A DNA stretch of 64,000 bases from Notospermus geniculatus (lineage: Eukaryota; Nemertea; Pilidiophora; Heteronemertea; Lineidae). The position numbers and the translations under genes were made by a program. The notes under the pieces are model-generated. The model made no database searches. It saw nothing but the letters and a program-made list of their open reading frames with translations, and was not told where the DNA came from. This document shows positions 1 to 11,300 of the stretch, piece after piece. How positions within the stretch are numbered: the stretch's first letter is position 1; each line of letters starts with the position of its first letter. The stretch spans positions 49,092 to 113,091 of the forward strand of contig NMRB01001453.1 in NCBI GenBank assembly GCA_002633025.1, given 5' to 3'.

Positions 1-290
1 TACACTCCTCATCGCAGTGTTTTGTTTCGCTCCGTACCTACGCTTCACAAACCACTGCTTCGAATGGCCGGTATTCCGCCGATTTACCGCCAGATGGCAC
101 CACTGCTGTCCAACCAATCAGCGCCCGCCATCAGGCTGCAACTGAGCAAAATCGTAAAACTTTCTCCAGCGTGACAGCGGGAACAGTAGTGGTGCCATCT
201 GGCGGTAAATCGGCAGAATACCGGCCATTCGAAGCAGTGGTTTGTGAAGCGTAGGTACGGAGCGAAACAAAACACTGCGAGAGGAGTGTA
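1..290. repeat. Inverted-repeat element, arms about 105 bp
   Basis: Bases 1-105 and 186-290 are near-perfect reverse complements; the left arm differs by a one-base indel near the outer end. The inner spacer is about 80 bp. The element begins exactly at the window edge, so its true left boundary is unknown. No coding potential is credible in it; the short reading frames are mirror images of the two arms. From 291 to 855 I see nothing recognisable. Confidence 0.85.
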
Positions 291-855
291 GTATGGAGAA
301 GAAAGAAGCACTTCAATTTCACGATGCACGGATGTGTCAGAAAAAGGTAATTTTTATGCAACCGAGCGCGAGTTGTTTACAACTCATATTAACTGGTAGT
401 TGTATTATGAATTTCTCAAAAAATGACAATAGCATGAATAATGCGACTTGATTAAAATTTATTGACAACGATATTAAAAAGGTTTCCAATCGAATGCACC
501 AGAAATCTGGACCGGAGAGAAAGTCCGTTGGCGTTACTGTGTGTCGTTCCTTGTGCTCTATGTTGGATATCTTGAAGTTGGGGTGAATCATACTTTACGA
601 AGTTTAATATACATTTTTTTAGAACCATGTCCTTTCGTGGGACATCTGGGACGAAAACATAGCCAACCATGTATCAATATGAAAATTTAATTGAAACATG
701 GGATGCAGCCATCTGGCCTAATTTTAATTTCAGCGGCCTTTGGAACTGATCTACATATAAATTCGTTGTTGATGAAAACAATGTATATATGGATACCAAG
801 CATCATACAATGGAATGAACCCCACGAGATACACATGATCATGTTGTTCAAACTA

Positions 856-1111
856 TTAAAGATAATATATCACGACTTCATTGTTTACATGAAATGTTCG
901 TAAACATGGATGTTTACATTATGTTATTTTGGACTTTTGGGACATGCCAACCGACCAAATTGAATATTTTCAGTATCAAAAGAATTTCTAGAGGGGCATG
1001 CCACCAACAAATTACTCATAAGACAAAGAAAGACGAGACATAAACAAACAAAATGTAAATAAACAATGATTTTCGTGGCCCGCGAAAATATCCGTGATAC
1101 ATTATCTTTAA
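856..1111 (+). repeat. T1 MITE-like element with TTAA ends, copy 1
   Basis: Starts TTAAAGATAAT and ends ATTATCTTTAA, giving terminal inverted repeats of about 20 bp bounded by TTAA on both sides. TTAA target duplications are typical of piggyBac-type transposons, so a piggyBac-derived MITE is the likely class (inference). Two further copies lie at 2917-3438 (opposite orientation, interrupted) and 9912-10141 (left end lost). It has no coding capacity. Confidence 0.8.
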
Positions 1112-1311
1112 CGATACCTCAGTTCATCATTGTAGACAGACGGTACATGTATGCACGCTGTCATGACAGAGAATGAGAGCATCGTAATATATATTTGGCT
1201 TACCCCATGGCTTTATAATAAATCAACATTTTCAACACAGCATCTTTTTGGAATTCATTAATTTTCGATCACAACTGTAGGACGGTTTCAGATCATGATA
1301 TTTTTGATGTC

Positions 1312-1524
1312 TTAAAGGACCACGGTATTTCCACTTTTTCTCGACAGCCGGTGCCACCGCACCACTCTCCAAACCAGGGACTAACTACGTTGTCGGCGAA
1401 CTGACCCGATTTACTACGTACATTTTGTAATGCATTGTTGTAGTTCTTCTTACTGCCGCTAGGTGGCTCTCTCTACGTCGGCAGTCAAATAACGCATTTG
1501 GGATCCAATACCGTGCTCCTTTAA
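1312..1524. repeat. T2 MITE-like element with TTAA ends, copy 1
   Basis: Terminal inverted repeats read TTAAAGGACCACGGTATT on the left and, on the complement of the right end, TTAAAGGAGCACGGTATT. The interior shares the 'GCCGCTAGGTGGCTC' stretch with a complete copy at 32442-32646 and a partial one at 25073. TTAA at both ends again suggests piggyBac-type mobilisation (inference). Confidence 0.8.
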
Positions 1525-1556
1525 TGAAATCAATGTATACACTTAGTATATTAAAG

Positions 1557-2178
1557 CTGGACAACGAACAACGTTTTATTCCGGTCTGCAACGTAGGCCT
1601 ATCATCAGTGAAGTATAAGTTGGAGAACGTGGAATGCGTTTTTCGGTCTGCAACGTATCACGAGTGATGTATAAGTTGGAGAACAAGCAACGTATTATTT
1701 GGTCTGCAGCGTATTACCAGTGAAGTATAAGTTGGAGGACGAGGAATGTGTTATTCCGGTCTGCAACGTATCACCAGTGAAGTATAAGTTGGAGGACGAG
1801 GAATGTGTTATTCCGGTCTGCAGCGTATTACCAGTGAAGTATAAGTTGGAGGACGAGGAATGTGTTATTCCGGTCTGCAACGTATCACCAGTGAAGTATA
1901 AGTTTGACAACGAGCAACGTTTTATTCTGGTCTGCAACGTATCATCAGTGAAGTATAAGTTTGACAAGAGCAACGCTTTGTTCTGGTCTTCAACGTATCA
2001 TCAGTGAATTAGAAGTTCGACAACCAGCAACGTCTTATTCCGGTCTGCCACGTATCACCAGTGAAGCATAAGTTGGACAACGAGCAACGTTATATTCTGG
2101 TCTGCAACGTACCGCCAGTGAAGTATAAGTTCTAGAACGAGGAAAGTTACATTCCGGTCTGCAACGTATCACCAGTGA
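1557..2178. repeat. 57-bp minisatellite abutting the SLC22 start codon
   Basis: About eleven units of 57 bp, each containing a version of 'CCAGTGAAGTATAAGTTGGA' and 'TTCCGGTCTGCAACGTATCA'. Central units (about 1740-1890) are nearly identical; outer units are diverged. Because 57 is a multiple of three, both strands give long spurious open frames with a 19-residue periodicity. The last unit ends five bases before the ATG at 2183, so it supplies the immediate 5' flank (5' UTR or promoter) of the transporter gene. Confidence 0.9.
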
Positions 2179-2182
2179 CACA

Positions 2183-2325
2183 ATGGAATTTGATGAAGTC
2201 CTAGTGGATATTGGGGAATTAGGGCGGTTTCAGATCATGGTATTTTTGTTATCGGGAGTAAAGTCAGTTGTCACTGCCTATGGAACTAACTCAGCCATCT
2301 TCATCTATGGCATCCCGAAATACAG
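2183..2325 (+). CDS. SLC22 exon 1: N-terminus and helix 1
   Basis: The ATG at 2183 has a good context (CACAATGG). The peptide begins MEFDEVLVDIGELGRFQ, the usual SLC22 opening (acidic residues, then G-x-x-G-x-F/Y-Q), followed by a hydrophobic first helix. The exon ends in CAG|GTATGC at 2325/2326, leaving two bases of a split Arg codon, which exon 2 completes. The start is chosen because it is the first ATG giving the family N-terminus; upstream there is only minisatellite. The intron (2326-3513) contains a 'GCTCACC' repeat and the T1 copy with the large hairpin. Confidence 0.9.
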
Positions 2326-5300
2326 GTATGCATTTGTTTTGACACATTCGACATTCCCATTTCCTCCCCCTTTCTATGATGCACCTAAATTTTCCAACAG
2401 TGTGAAAAATTATTTTTCTGTCGAAACTCAAAATTTATTGTAAATATGGTCCATGGACCATGTGCTCACCTGGTTGAATGTACCAACAGAGCTGAAATTT
2501 GGCAAAGCCATAGAATTTACCGCATACATACATGTATTCGTACCAAGTTACAACATTCTAGCTGCTGTTCTTGATGAGGTATTGGCCACTGGCCACTATA
2601 TTTGAAGTCGAAAAGTGTCAAAATTCGATGTACGAATAGAGGCTACAAAATTGCATACAATTTCGAGGTCAAAACATTGTAGCTGCAGTAATTTATGAGA
2701 TACGGGCCAGAAGCCATTTTTCAAAGATGGCCGCCTGGCGGCCATGCTTGAGGTCGAATCGTGCCGAAAATTGAACAGATAGAGGGGACCTAGATAAATA
2801 ATCACACCAGGTTAGAACACTCTACATGTAGGTCATGATCAAATAGCCACAAAACGTTCCACCAAAGCGGGTGTTGGCATACGGTGAGGCATTCTCAGCC
2901 ATTACACCGGTGACACTTAAAGACAATGTATCACGGATATTTTCGTGTGCCACGAAAATCACTGTTTATTTACATTTTGTTTGTTTACCTCTGGTCTTTC
3001 TTTTTCTTATGAGTAATTTGTTGGTGGCATGCCCCTCTAGAAATTCTTTCGATACCGAAAGTATTCAATTTGATGGGTTGGTATGTCCCAAAAGTCCAAA
3101 ATATCATAATGTAAACATCCAAGATACAGAATAGCACAAAATTGACACACAAAATGATAATAAGCAAGAAGTCAATCTCCAGAATTCACGAATTTTCGAC
3201 CCCAACCGGGGTCTTTTTCAAGTGGAACTTTACAATCTGAAACTCTAGAATAGACTGAGTCTATAGGCTCAGTCTATTCTAGAGTTTCAGATTGTAAAGT
3301 TCCACTTGAAAAAGACCCCGGTTGGGGTCGAAAATTCGTGAATTCTGGAGATTGACTTCTTGCTTATTATCATAATGTAAACATCCATGTTTACAAATAA
3401 TGAATGTAAACAATGAAGTCATGATACATTATCTTTAAGATTGTGCGGACTGTCGTAGAGACGCCATGATCAAATTATCCCCACTTTGCACAATCTTTGG
3501 GTGAACCTTTCAGGTGTTCCATCCCAGGGTACGATAACGACACGTACTCGGTCCAGAGTGAGGCCCACCAGAGTCTAATAAATAATACCATCCCGCCGGG
3601 GTCGAAATGTACCATCTACGACCAAGGCCTGAACGAGACCAAGTGTTCGTCATATGTTTACGAGGAGCATTATTTTAGGCCGTCAGCTGTTATGGAGGTA
3701 AGAAGGACAACAAAACGCGTGCGGTACTTGGCATCTAAATTACTAATATGCTGCCCGCTTAAGGCTGCTTTTCCACGAGACGGTTGCGGACGCGGTTTCG
3801 GTGGCGGGAGCGGGTACGGGTGAAACTGCTAAAGGGAAATACGTTGGATCGATTTTTTCCACCCGCGCCCGCCTCCAATTCCGCGCCCGCAAACGTCTCG
3901 TGGAAAAGCAGCCTAAAGGCCCGTTTCCACAGAAGCGGTAGCGTGAGCGTTTTGACGCTTCGCCCATTGTTTGGAAGCAGAGCGGCGGAAAATAACAAAG
4001 GATTTGACGCATCACGCAGCGTGAAACGCGTCTGTGGAAACGAGCCTTAAAGGTCGGGGGCCACTTGTGCGTTTCGCGCTGCGTGATGCGTCAAATCTTT
4101 TGTTAGGAAGCAGAACGGCGGAAAATAACAAAAGATTTGACGCATCACGCAGCGCAAAACGCACAAGTGGCCCGAGACCTTTAAAGTCGTATGAATCTAC
4201 ATGTAGTTCGACAGTAAAGACATGTCTACACAGTGTGCCAGGACTCGCGCAAAACGTGTTTTGAAAATATTTTAGAAATGTTGCAGAAGAAATGTCATGT
4301 GAATTCTTCTGTTTCAAAAACATTTTCAAAATACATGTATGTTTTGAATTGTTGCAAGTCTGTCCACACTGTGCAACAATCACAAAACAAAGTTGTTTCA
4401 GATTTGTTGCTACCAAGAATATATAAGTACCAAGAATGTACAACTTAGTAATCAATCAAAAGGATGGGCATTAAGTTACGTTTTCTGATAATAGAGGGCG
4501 TACGGTAATTATAGGCCTTCTAATTAAATAACCAATGTTTAGATTTAAGGGTTGTTGACTGAATTGTATTATTTAGAATATCGTCAATATTCTTATGTAA
4601 AGTTACAGACATATTATTGGCGTACAATTTTTTTTTTGATTTTGGTGAAACCATGGATTTGTTGTTTAGGTCAGAGTGCCCGACCCTGAGATCAAGTACG
4701 ATATCAATTTGTCGAAAATATGGTCCATTCAAAACTACTCTGTAGCTCGGTTATTTCTGAGTGCATATAACTGCGGGAGGTGTAATTTTGTTCGTAATGA
4801 TCTTCTCTACACAATAATCCTTCACAAATTAAGATCCCTTCGGTTACAGGTTCACCAAAGGCAAATTAGTAAACTCACTTTTGGCACATATTTTGAGTTG
4901 TACATTCTTGGTACTTATATATTCTTGTTGCTACTCAATGTTTTTAGAAATGTTTTGGAAATGTTGATGGTGTAGACAGGCCTTTATGGCTTGCTACAGG
5001 CCTCCACAATGGGTCCATAATATGTGTCCCGGGACTATGATACCAAATGATAGTCCGTCGGAGTATATCCGTAGAGTTGAATGGCCATCTGACTATAATA
5101 ATTATGATTTATAGTCCCCGCACTATAGTATCGGGGACTGTATCAGCTACTACACCGGGACACATAGGTACCGGGACACATAGGTGCCGGGACACAAAGG
5201 TACCGGGAAACATAGGTACCTGGGTACTGGGGGGACACATACATGTAGGTACCGGGACACAAAGGTACCAGGAAACATAGGTATGACCCCCTCCAGAATG

Positions 5301-8300
5301 GCATGTTTTTTAAGCTGCAAAATTCAATTTTGCGTCGGATTTTTGTCCACTTTATCAATGCTGTCTCTGTACTAATGGTATCATTACATGTCAGGCTCTT
5401 GTCCTTGGCTGCCCCTGCTATGAATTAGGTTCCTTGTGATTTATAATTAGCGCAGTGATTGCTAATTTGGTGCGTCGCGGACGTGACGTGTGCGATGTCA
5501 AGTCCGTGATACAACCACACCAGTTGCAGCGACAGCACTGAATAATTGAAAAAGATATGACCTCCGAGACCGCTCTTGAGTGTGAAGGCAAAACCTAGCA
5601 AGTCACATTTTTTTAATTTTGAGAAAATGATGAAAAAGATTATCAATCTGGGATTAAGCAGTCCTTCACTGAATAAATCGATACTGTGCACAATTATTAA
5701 GTAGGCCCTACATTTAGGATATTATTCAGTGGACATGTCCTTTTCATAAAATTAACTCGGAATATTTTGGCATTGTTACTTGCAAGCTTGTTTTGAATTA
5801 TTCAGACAAAAGACTTGCTAGGTTGTGGCATAACAAAGCTCCACCATTTATTCACCATGGTATGGGGACTTGCTAGGTTTTTTGCATTGCAGTTTGAGTT
5901 GCTAGGTTTTGGCTCAACAAATATCATTATCATGGCGAAGTTTTGCCATGATGACATTGAGGCTTTGGGGCATCTTTTTATAACTTCGTGTGCTTTATAA
6001 GATACATGTAAGACAAACCTAGTAAGTCCAAAAATGGTACTAACTCAATTTTTACCAAAATGTGATTTGCTAGGTTTTGCCTTAACACGTACTCAAGCGC
6101 TGACCCCCCCTCCTCTTTAAGTTCGATTTAGTATGCGACAAGACGATGTACCGAAGTATTTTCAACACAGTCTACATGTTAGGCCATCTACTAGGAAGTG
6201 TTGTGGCTGGAGAACTATCAGACAGGTAAACTGATTTTAACTATCTTTTGGTGTTTGTTCACTTTAGCATCATATTCCTTAAAGGGCCTCTAGTGGCAGT
6301 TTTTTAGTGCATATTGATATGATTACTAACACAGAATTGGTGGCATGAGGATGCAACTTGGGAATCATTTTTGAAGTAAAATTTCATCAATGTCAACATT
6401 TGATCCACAATTCATGACTTCATGGTTACTAGCGCCACCTAGTGTATAGTTGCAGTACTGATAGTAGCCTAATAGAGTTGTTATCTATTCATGACTGTCA
6501 GGGACCCAGTACTGTCAGAAAAAGGTTACATCACCCCTTATGTAATAATGCCCCCTTTTTATATAGGCCCTAAAACCACGTCAATCATGGGTATTGTATG
6601 ATGGTATGATGTCTGTTCCCGTTCCAATAGAATTCAATATTGTGTGAATCGATGATCCTTATGATCATACACAGACCATTATTTTGGGTTAAATGCCCTC
6701 TGGCCTTTGCCCCTTTGCGGTCGGATGGAACACTTCTAGGCATTGCTTACGAAGGGAATTATGCTGCACTACTTTTCGAGAAGAGGATTTGGAACATTTA
6801 CAATGCACTGTTCTCCCCCCCCCCCCACGTGGGGCCCCAATTCTTGCATTATCATTGTCAAACTGATGTACAGCCTGTTGATACGCCTCAATTTCTTCAT
6901 TGGTGACCGCATCAGGCTGCAACCTTCTCGCTTTCATGGGCCTAGCCATTGTAATAATGTCACACACTCGGACACAGTCACCCAACTGATCTTTAGACTG
7001 ATCTTCTGATAGTCATACATGACAGTCAGGGCCAATACAATGGCCTGATCATCAGCCTTGACAGTCATTGCTTACTTCTTCAGTTTCATTGTCCTCAAGA
7101 GCGGCACAAAAAAGCATTGGGGCAAGCCAGCTTTATGGAAAGACCCAATACTCGATCAACCATTAATCCACCTCAGTCGTGGTTATTGTTGGGTAACTAT
7201 CTGAGCTTGGTAGGGCATACACTTTGCCAAATTATAGGGTCAATTATTACATGGTCATTGGAACATGGTGGTCAGTATNAAGCAGCTATTGACGACTACG
7301 CACTAGCGAAAAGTAGCCCTCAACACTCCCCAACAGAAAACACAAAAAATAACCATGATATGTCAAAACGGATAATATTCCAACTTACCTGCATAACGTC
7401 AATCACTTTGTAAACTCCAAAAGGGCAGATAAAATCCAATTTACATGCCATTCTCACAAAGTTCCTAACCCTTCCGCCATTTTTGTTCCATTGACCAACG
7501 CCCGTGTGCATGACCCCGTCTGCCGGATACAAAATGTACATACTAGGCCTACTCTGTCAACATGTAAGCCTGGTGCCCTTTATTGAACCCCAAATCGGTC
7601 CGATTAGCTCAGTCGGGTACGCCCTTTCAATTACGCATGATCAAAAGGTTGTGGGATTCGAAACATACATGTACCAGCACTCAAAACTTAGTCGTCAATA
7701 GCTGCCTGCAGTTGGATCTACATGTACAGTGTATAGGCCTAGGTTTGGCCCTATTGTTTATGAATGCCTACAGCATTACATGTACTTGTAAGCCCTGGGG
7801 GAATGCAAACATGTCAGCGTTAAAATCCCAGTTGCGCCTATTTTTTGCAACTTTAGAAAGTTAGGGTACTGGGTATCCTAGGGTTAGGATATCCTAGGTA
7901 ATTGGGTTGTGAACATGAACTGCAGGCCCGGATCCAGAGGGGGGCACATGGGGCACGTGCCTCCCCTATTTTTTGAGCGGCAATGATTTTTTTACTGCAT
8001 TTTTTTGGAAATCGTCTAGTATTTCATGTCTAAGACGCTGGGAAATCGCATCTCAGAGCTTTGACTTTTCTAATTTTCCCGGGGGAGGCCCCCGGACCCC
8101 CTTCATGTGCGCGGACCTGTGGCGCGCGTCAACTGAGGGCTTCGCCCTCCTCAGGGTTGTGCCCCCCCCCTATTTCTAAACCCTGGATCCGGGCCTGAAC
8201 TGGGGAAGCGACCGCCTTCTTAAAAATGCAACAAGCAGTCCCAAAATTTCCCATGATGCCTTGAGCGCGCGGTGACAGGTCAGTACGAGGTACGAGCGCC

Positions 8301-11300
8301 ACCTGTCGTGACAGTGTAAAATAATCTACCAAACAAAATATCACTTGTTTCAGGTTTGGCCGTCGAAAGTCCATTCTAGTTTCCGTACTTATTCAAGGTG
8401 TCGCTGCAGTCGCAAGCGGCTTAGCTCCAGATATTTACACACTCACTGTGTGCAGATTCCTTCTCGCCGCTAGTGGAATAGTGGGCTACATGTCACTTTA
8501 TGTCCTAGGTACGGCAATAGTGTTCACGATTTTATACACTCTGGCGGTTATTCGCGGGATGTTCCGGTATTTACTCAGTAGAATAGACTGGTACCCGGTC
8601 ATAACAATTTTACATCGGACTTTTGCATACGTTACGACCGGTCGTGCCTATCGCGTTCGTGGAATCTGGCCGATGCTGGCGCAGGTGATAAGTTTTGGAA
8701 CTATTATGTTCATACCTTTCTACTTTTAACACCTTCGTGATTGGTGGATTTCCTGGGTCAAATGGAGGTCACCATTTATCTGCATTCCGGTACGTTAGCC
8801 GTATTGAGAATTGAATAGATTAACATAATTCACATAAAATTTCCAAGTGACGCCACTGGCAGAATTCTTCCAAAAATGGCGGCCAATACTGGCCCTACCA
8901 AACAAGCCACGACTGCAGCGCGCAGGTTGGTAGGATCAGGTACTAGACTATCAGTAGAAATACATGTACACGTTTACGATCTTCTTACTCACGTTTCCTC
9001 ACGTTTACGATCTTCTTACTCACGTCTCCTCACGTTTACGATCTTCTTACTCGCGTTTCCTCACGTTTACGATCGTCTTACTCGCGTTTCCTCACGTTAC
9101 GATCTTCTTACTCGCGTTTCCTCACGTTTACGATCTTCTTACTTACATTTCCTCATCTTCGACAGTGATGGAAATAACGGGACCGACGAAGCGGCAAATT
9201 GTTGGAACTTGTAACAACTTTATTTTTGGATGTGGTTCCGTCTCACTGGTGCTGTTTGCCTACTTTATAAGAAACTGGCGCCATCTTTTGCTGGTTACTG
9301 GAAGCTTGTGTGGCTTACTCGTGAGTTACTGGTGGTACGTACCTTAAAGGGAGACATGCGAAAAATATTGCCCGGCGGGCACAAGTTGTCTGAGTTGTAG
9401 CGCCGTCTGTTAATACACGGTGACACTACGCTATATCACAGGCGCCTGTAGATATCAGTGAGTTAAGAACACTTTTCTAACCAAACGTATCTAAAAAACA
9501 CAACACATATCTAAAAACACACCACGAGCTCATAAATTCGTGAGTTCCGGGTGTTTTTTTACAAACTAGTGTTTTTTGGGTTAGATACGTGTTCTAAGCT
9601 CACTAGCTCTACAGGGGCCTGCGATATAGCGTAGTGTCACCGTGTATTAACAGACGGCGCTACAACTCAGACAACTTGTGCCCGCCGGGCAATATTTTTC
9701 GCATGTCTCCCCGACTTTCTGTCTGCACTCTGATGCCAATATAAGTGATGGACTTTGCATGGCATTCAATCTCCTTTGGCCTTTGACTGCCGATGAAAAA
9801 ACCGGGAAGTGATCACAAACGCAACGAGACATTCACGTGGATATGAGAGATTTCCAACTGCATTTTCCCTTTGAAAATACTACATGTAATAATAAAATTC
9901 AACACGGAGGGGCTTGTTTACATTCAATGTTTGTAAACATGGATGTTTACATTATGTTGTTTTGGACTTTTGGGACATGCCAACCCACCAAAATTGAATA
10001 ATTTCGGTATCAAATGAATTTCTTGAGGGGTATGCCACCAATAAATTACTCAAAAGACATTGAAAGACTCGACACAAACAAACAAACTTTGAACAAATGA
10101 TTATCGTGGCCCGCGAAAATACCCGTGATAGATTATCTTTACGAAAGAAGACGTTTCTCTCTCATTTTGATTTGATTAAAGGGAGTAAGAAACGAAAGTG
10201 GAAAATAAGAAGTGGGAAATTTTACACTTTTGCGCGAATTTTTCAATTTCTCAAGTGGGAGAATTTGTTTTACCATTTTGAGAAATATCGCCCGAAAAAA
10301 CAGACAAAATGTCATGTCATTTTAAGAAAATTTCCCAATATGGGAAAAACTTCCAGTTTGAGAAATGGAAAAATTACCGCAAAATTCCAAAAAAATCCCA
10401 TTTTTTGTCCACTTTTATTTCTTACTCCCTTATTACTAATATTTCAGGTTTATCCCTGAATCTGCCAGATGGTTACTTACAAGGAGAAATTACAAGGAAT
10501 CAGAGAAGGTCATAAGGAAGATGGCTCGGATGAATCGCACAAAAGTACCGGCTAAACTCAAACTGGAACTCTCAGCAGAACACCTTGAAGGGAAAAAAGA
10601 AGACATACTAAAGCTTCTTCGGAACAGAACATGTATGATCCGGCTTGTTATTGTGGCTTTGAACTGGTGAGTTCACAACATAAAGCCTGCCGCACACTGG
10701 AGCTATCTGCTTATGCTATGTTCACACTAAAGCGCGGTCCGTTACGAACGTCACGATTGGCAATTCGTAACTGATCGTGGAATATTTGTTTATTTCTCTG
10801 AAGTTTCACGTTTGGATACGAGGTGATGCGAGTCGATACGTTCTGATGCGCTTGGATGCGACATGGTCGCGATTGGTCAATTTCAGGTGGCACGAATGGC
10901 GCCACGATTGAAATCGTGGACTTAATCGTGGAGTGATCGTGGTGATCCTATCAGATCGTATCAGATCAGATCTTATCACATCTTGAGGGCAATCGTGACG
11001 GCAATCGTGACAATCTCGTTGATCGTGGGAAATTTTTGAACCGTTCAAAACTTTTATACGATCAATACGATTGCCACGACTGACCTCAAGATCTGAAAAG
11101 ATCTGATAAGATCTCATAAGATCTGATAGGATCGCCACGATTACTCCACGATTAAGATCACGATTTCAATCGTGGCGTGAATCGTGATAGTGTGAACACA
11201 GCAAAAAACTGAATCATGAATTTGGTTCAAGACCGCCTCCAAGTATCACGTATTGAGAAGGGAAGATGCAATACACGGCGCATCTCAACAGAGCGTAGTG

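Noticed and set aside
1695-2007. Open frames over the 57-bp array on both strands
   Set aside because: The unit is a multiple of three, so any frame without a stop in one unit stays open; no evidence of a repeat protein.
3698-3823. Extension of SLC22 exon 2 beyond 3697
   Set aside because: The frame stays open by chance into the first intronic hairpin; the GTAAGA donor and exact phase match to exon 3 define the end.
4012-4455. 147-codon minus-strand frame
   Set aside because: Part of it mirrors the overlapping plus-strand frame because of the hairpin elements at 3915-4184.
8969-9153. CRISPR-like array
   Set aside because: Units are contiguous tandem repeats without unique spacers in an animal intron.
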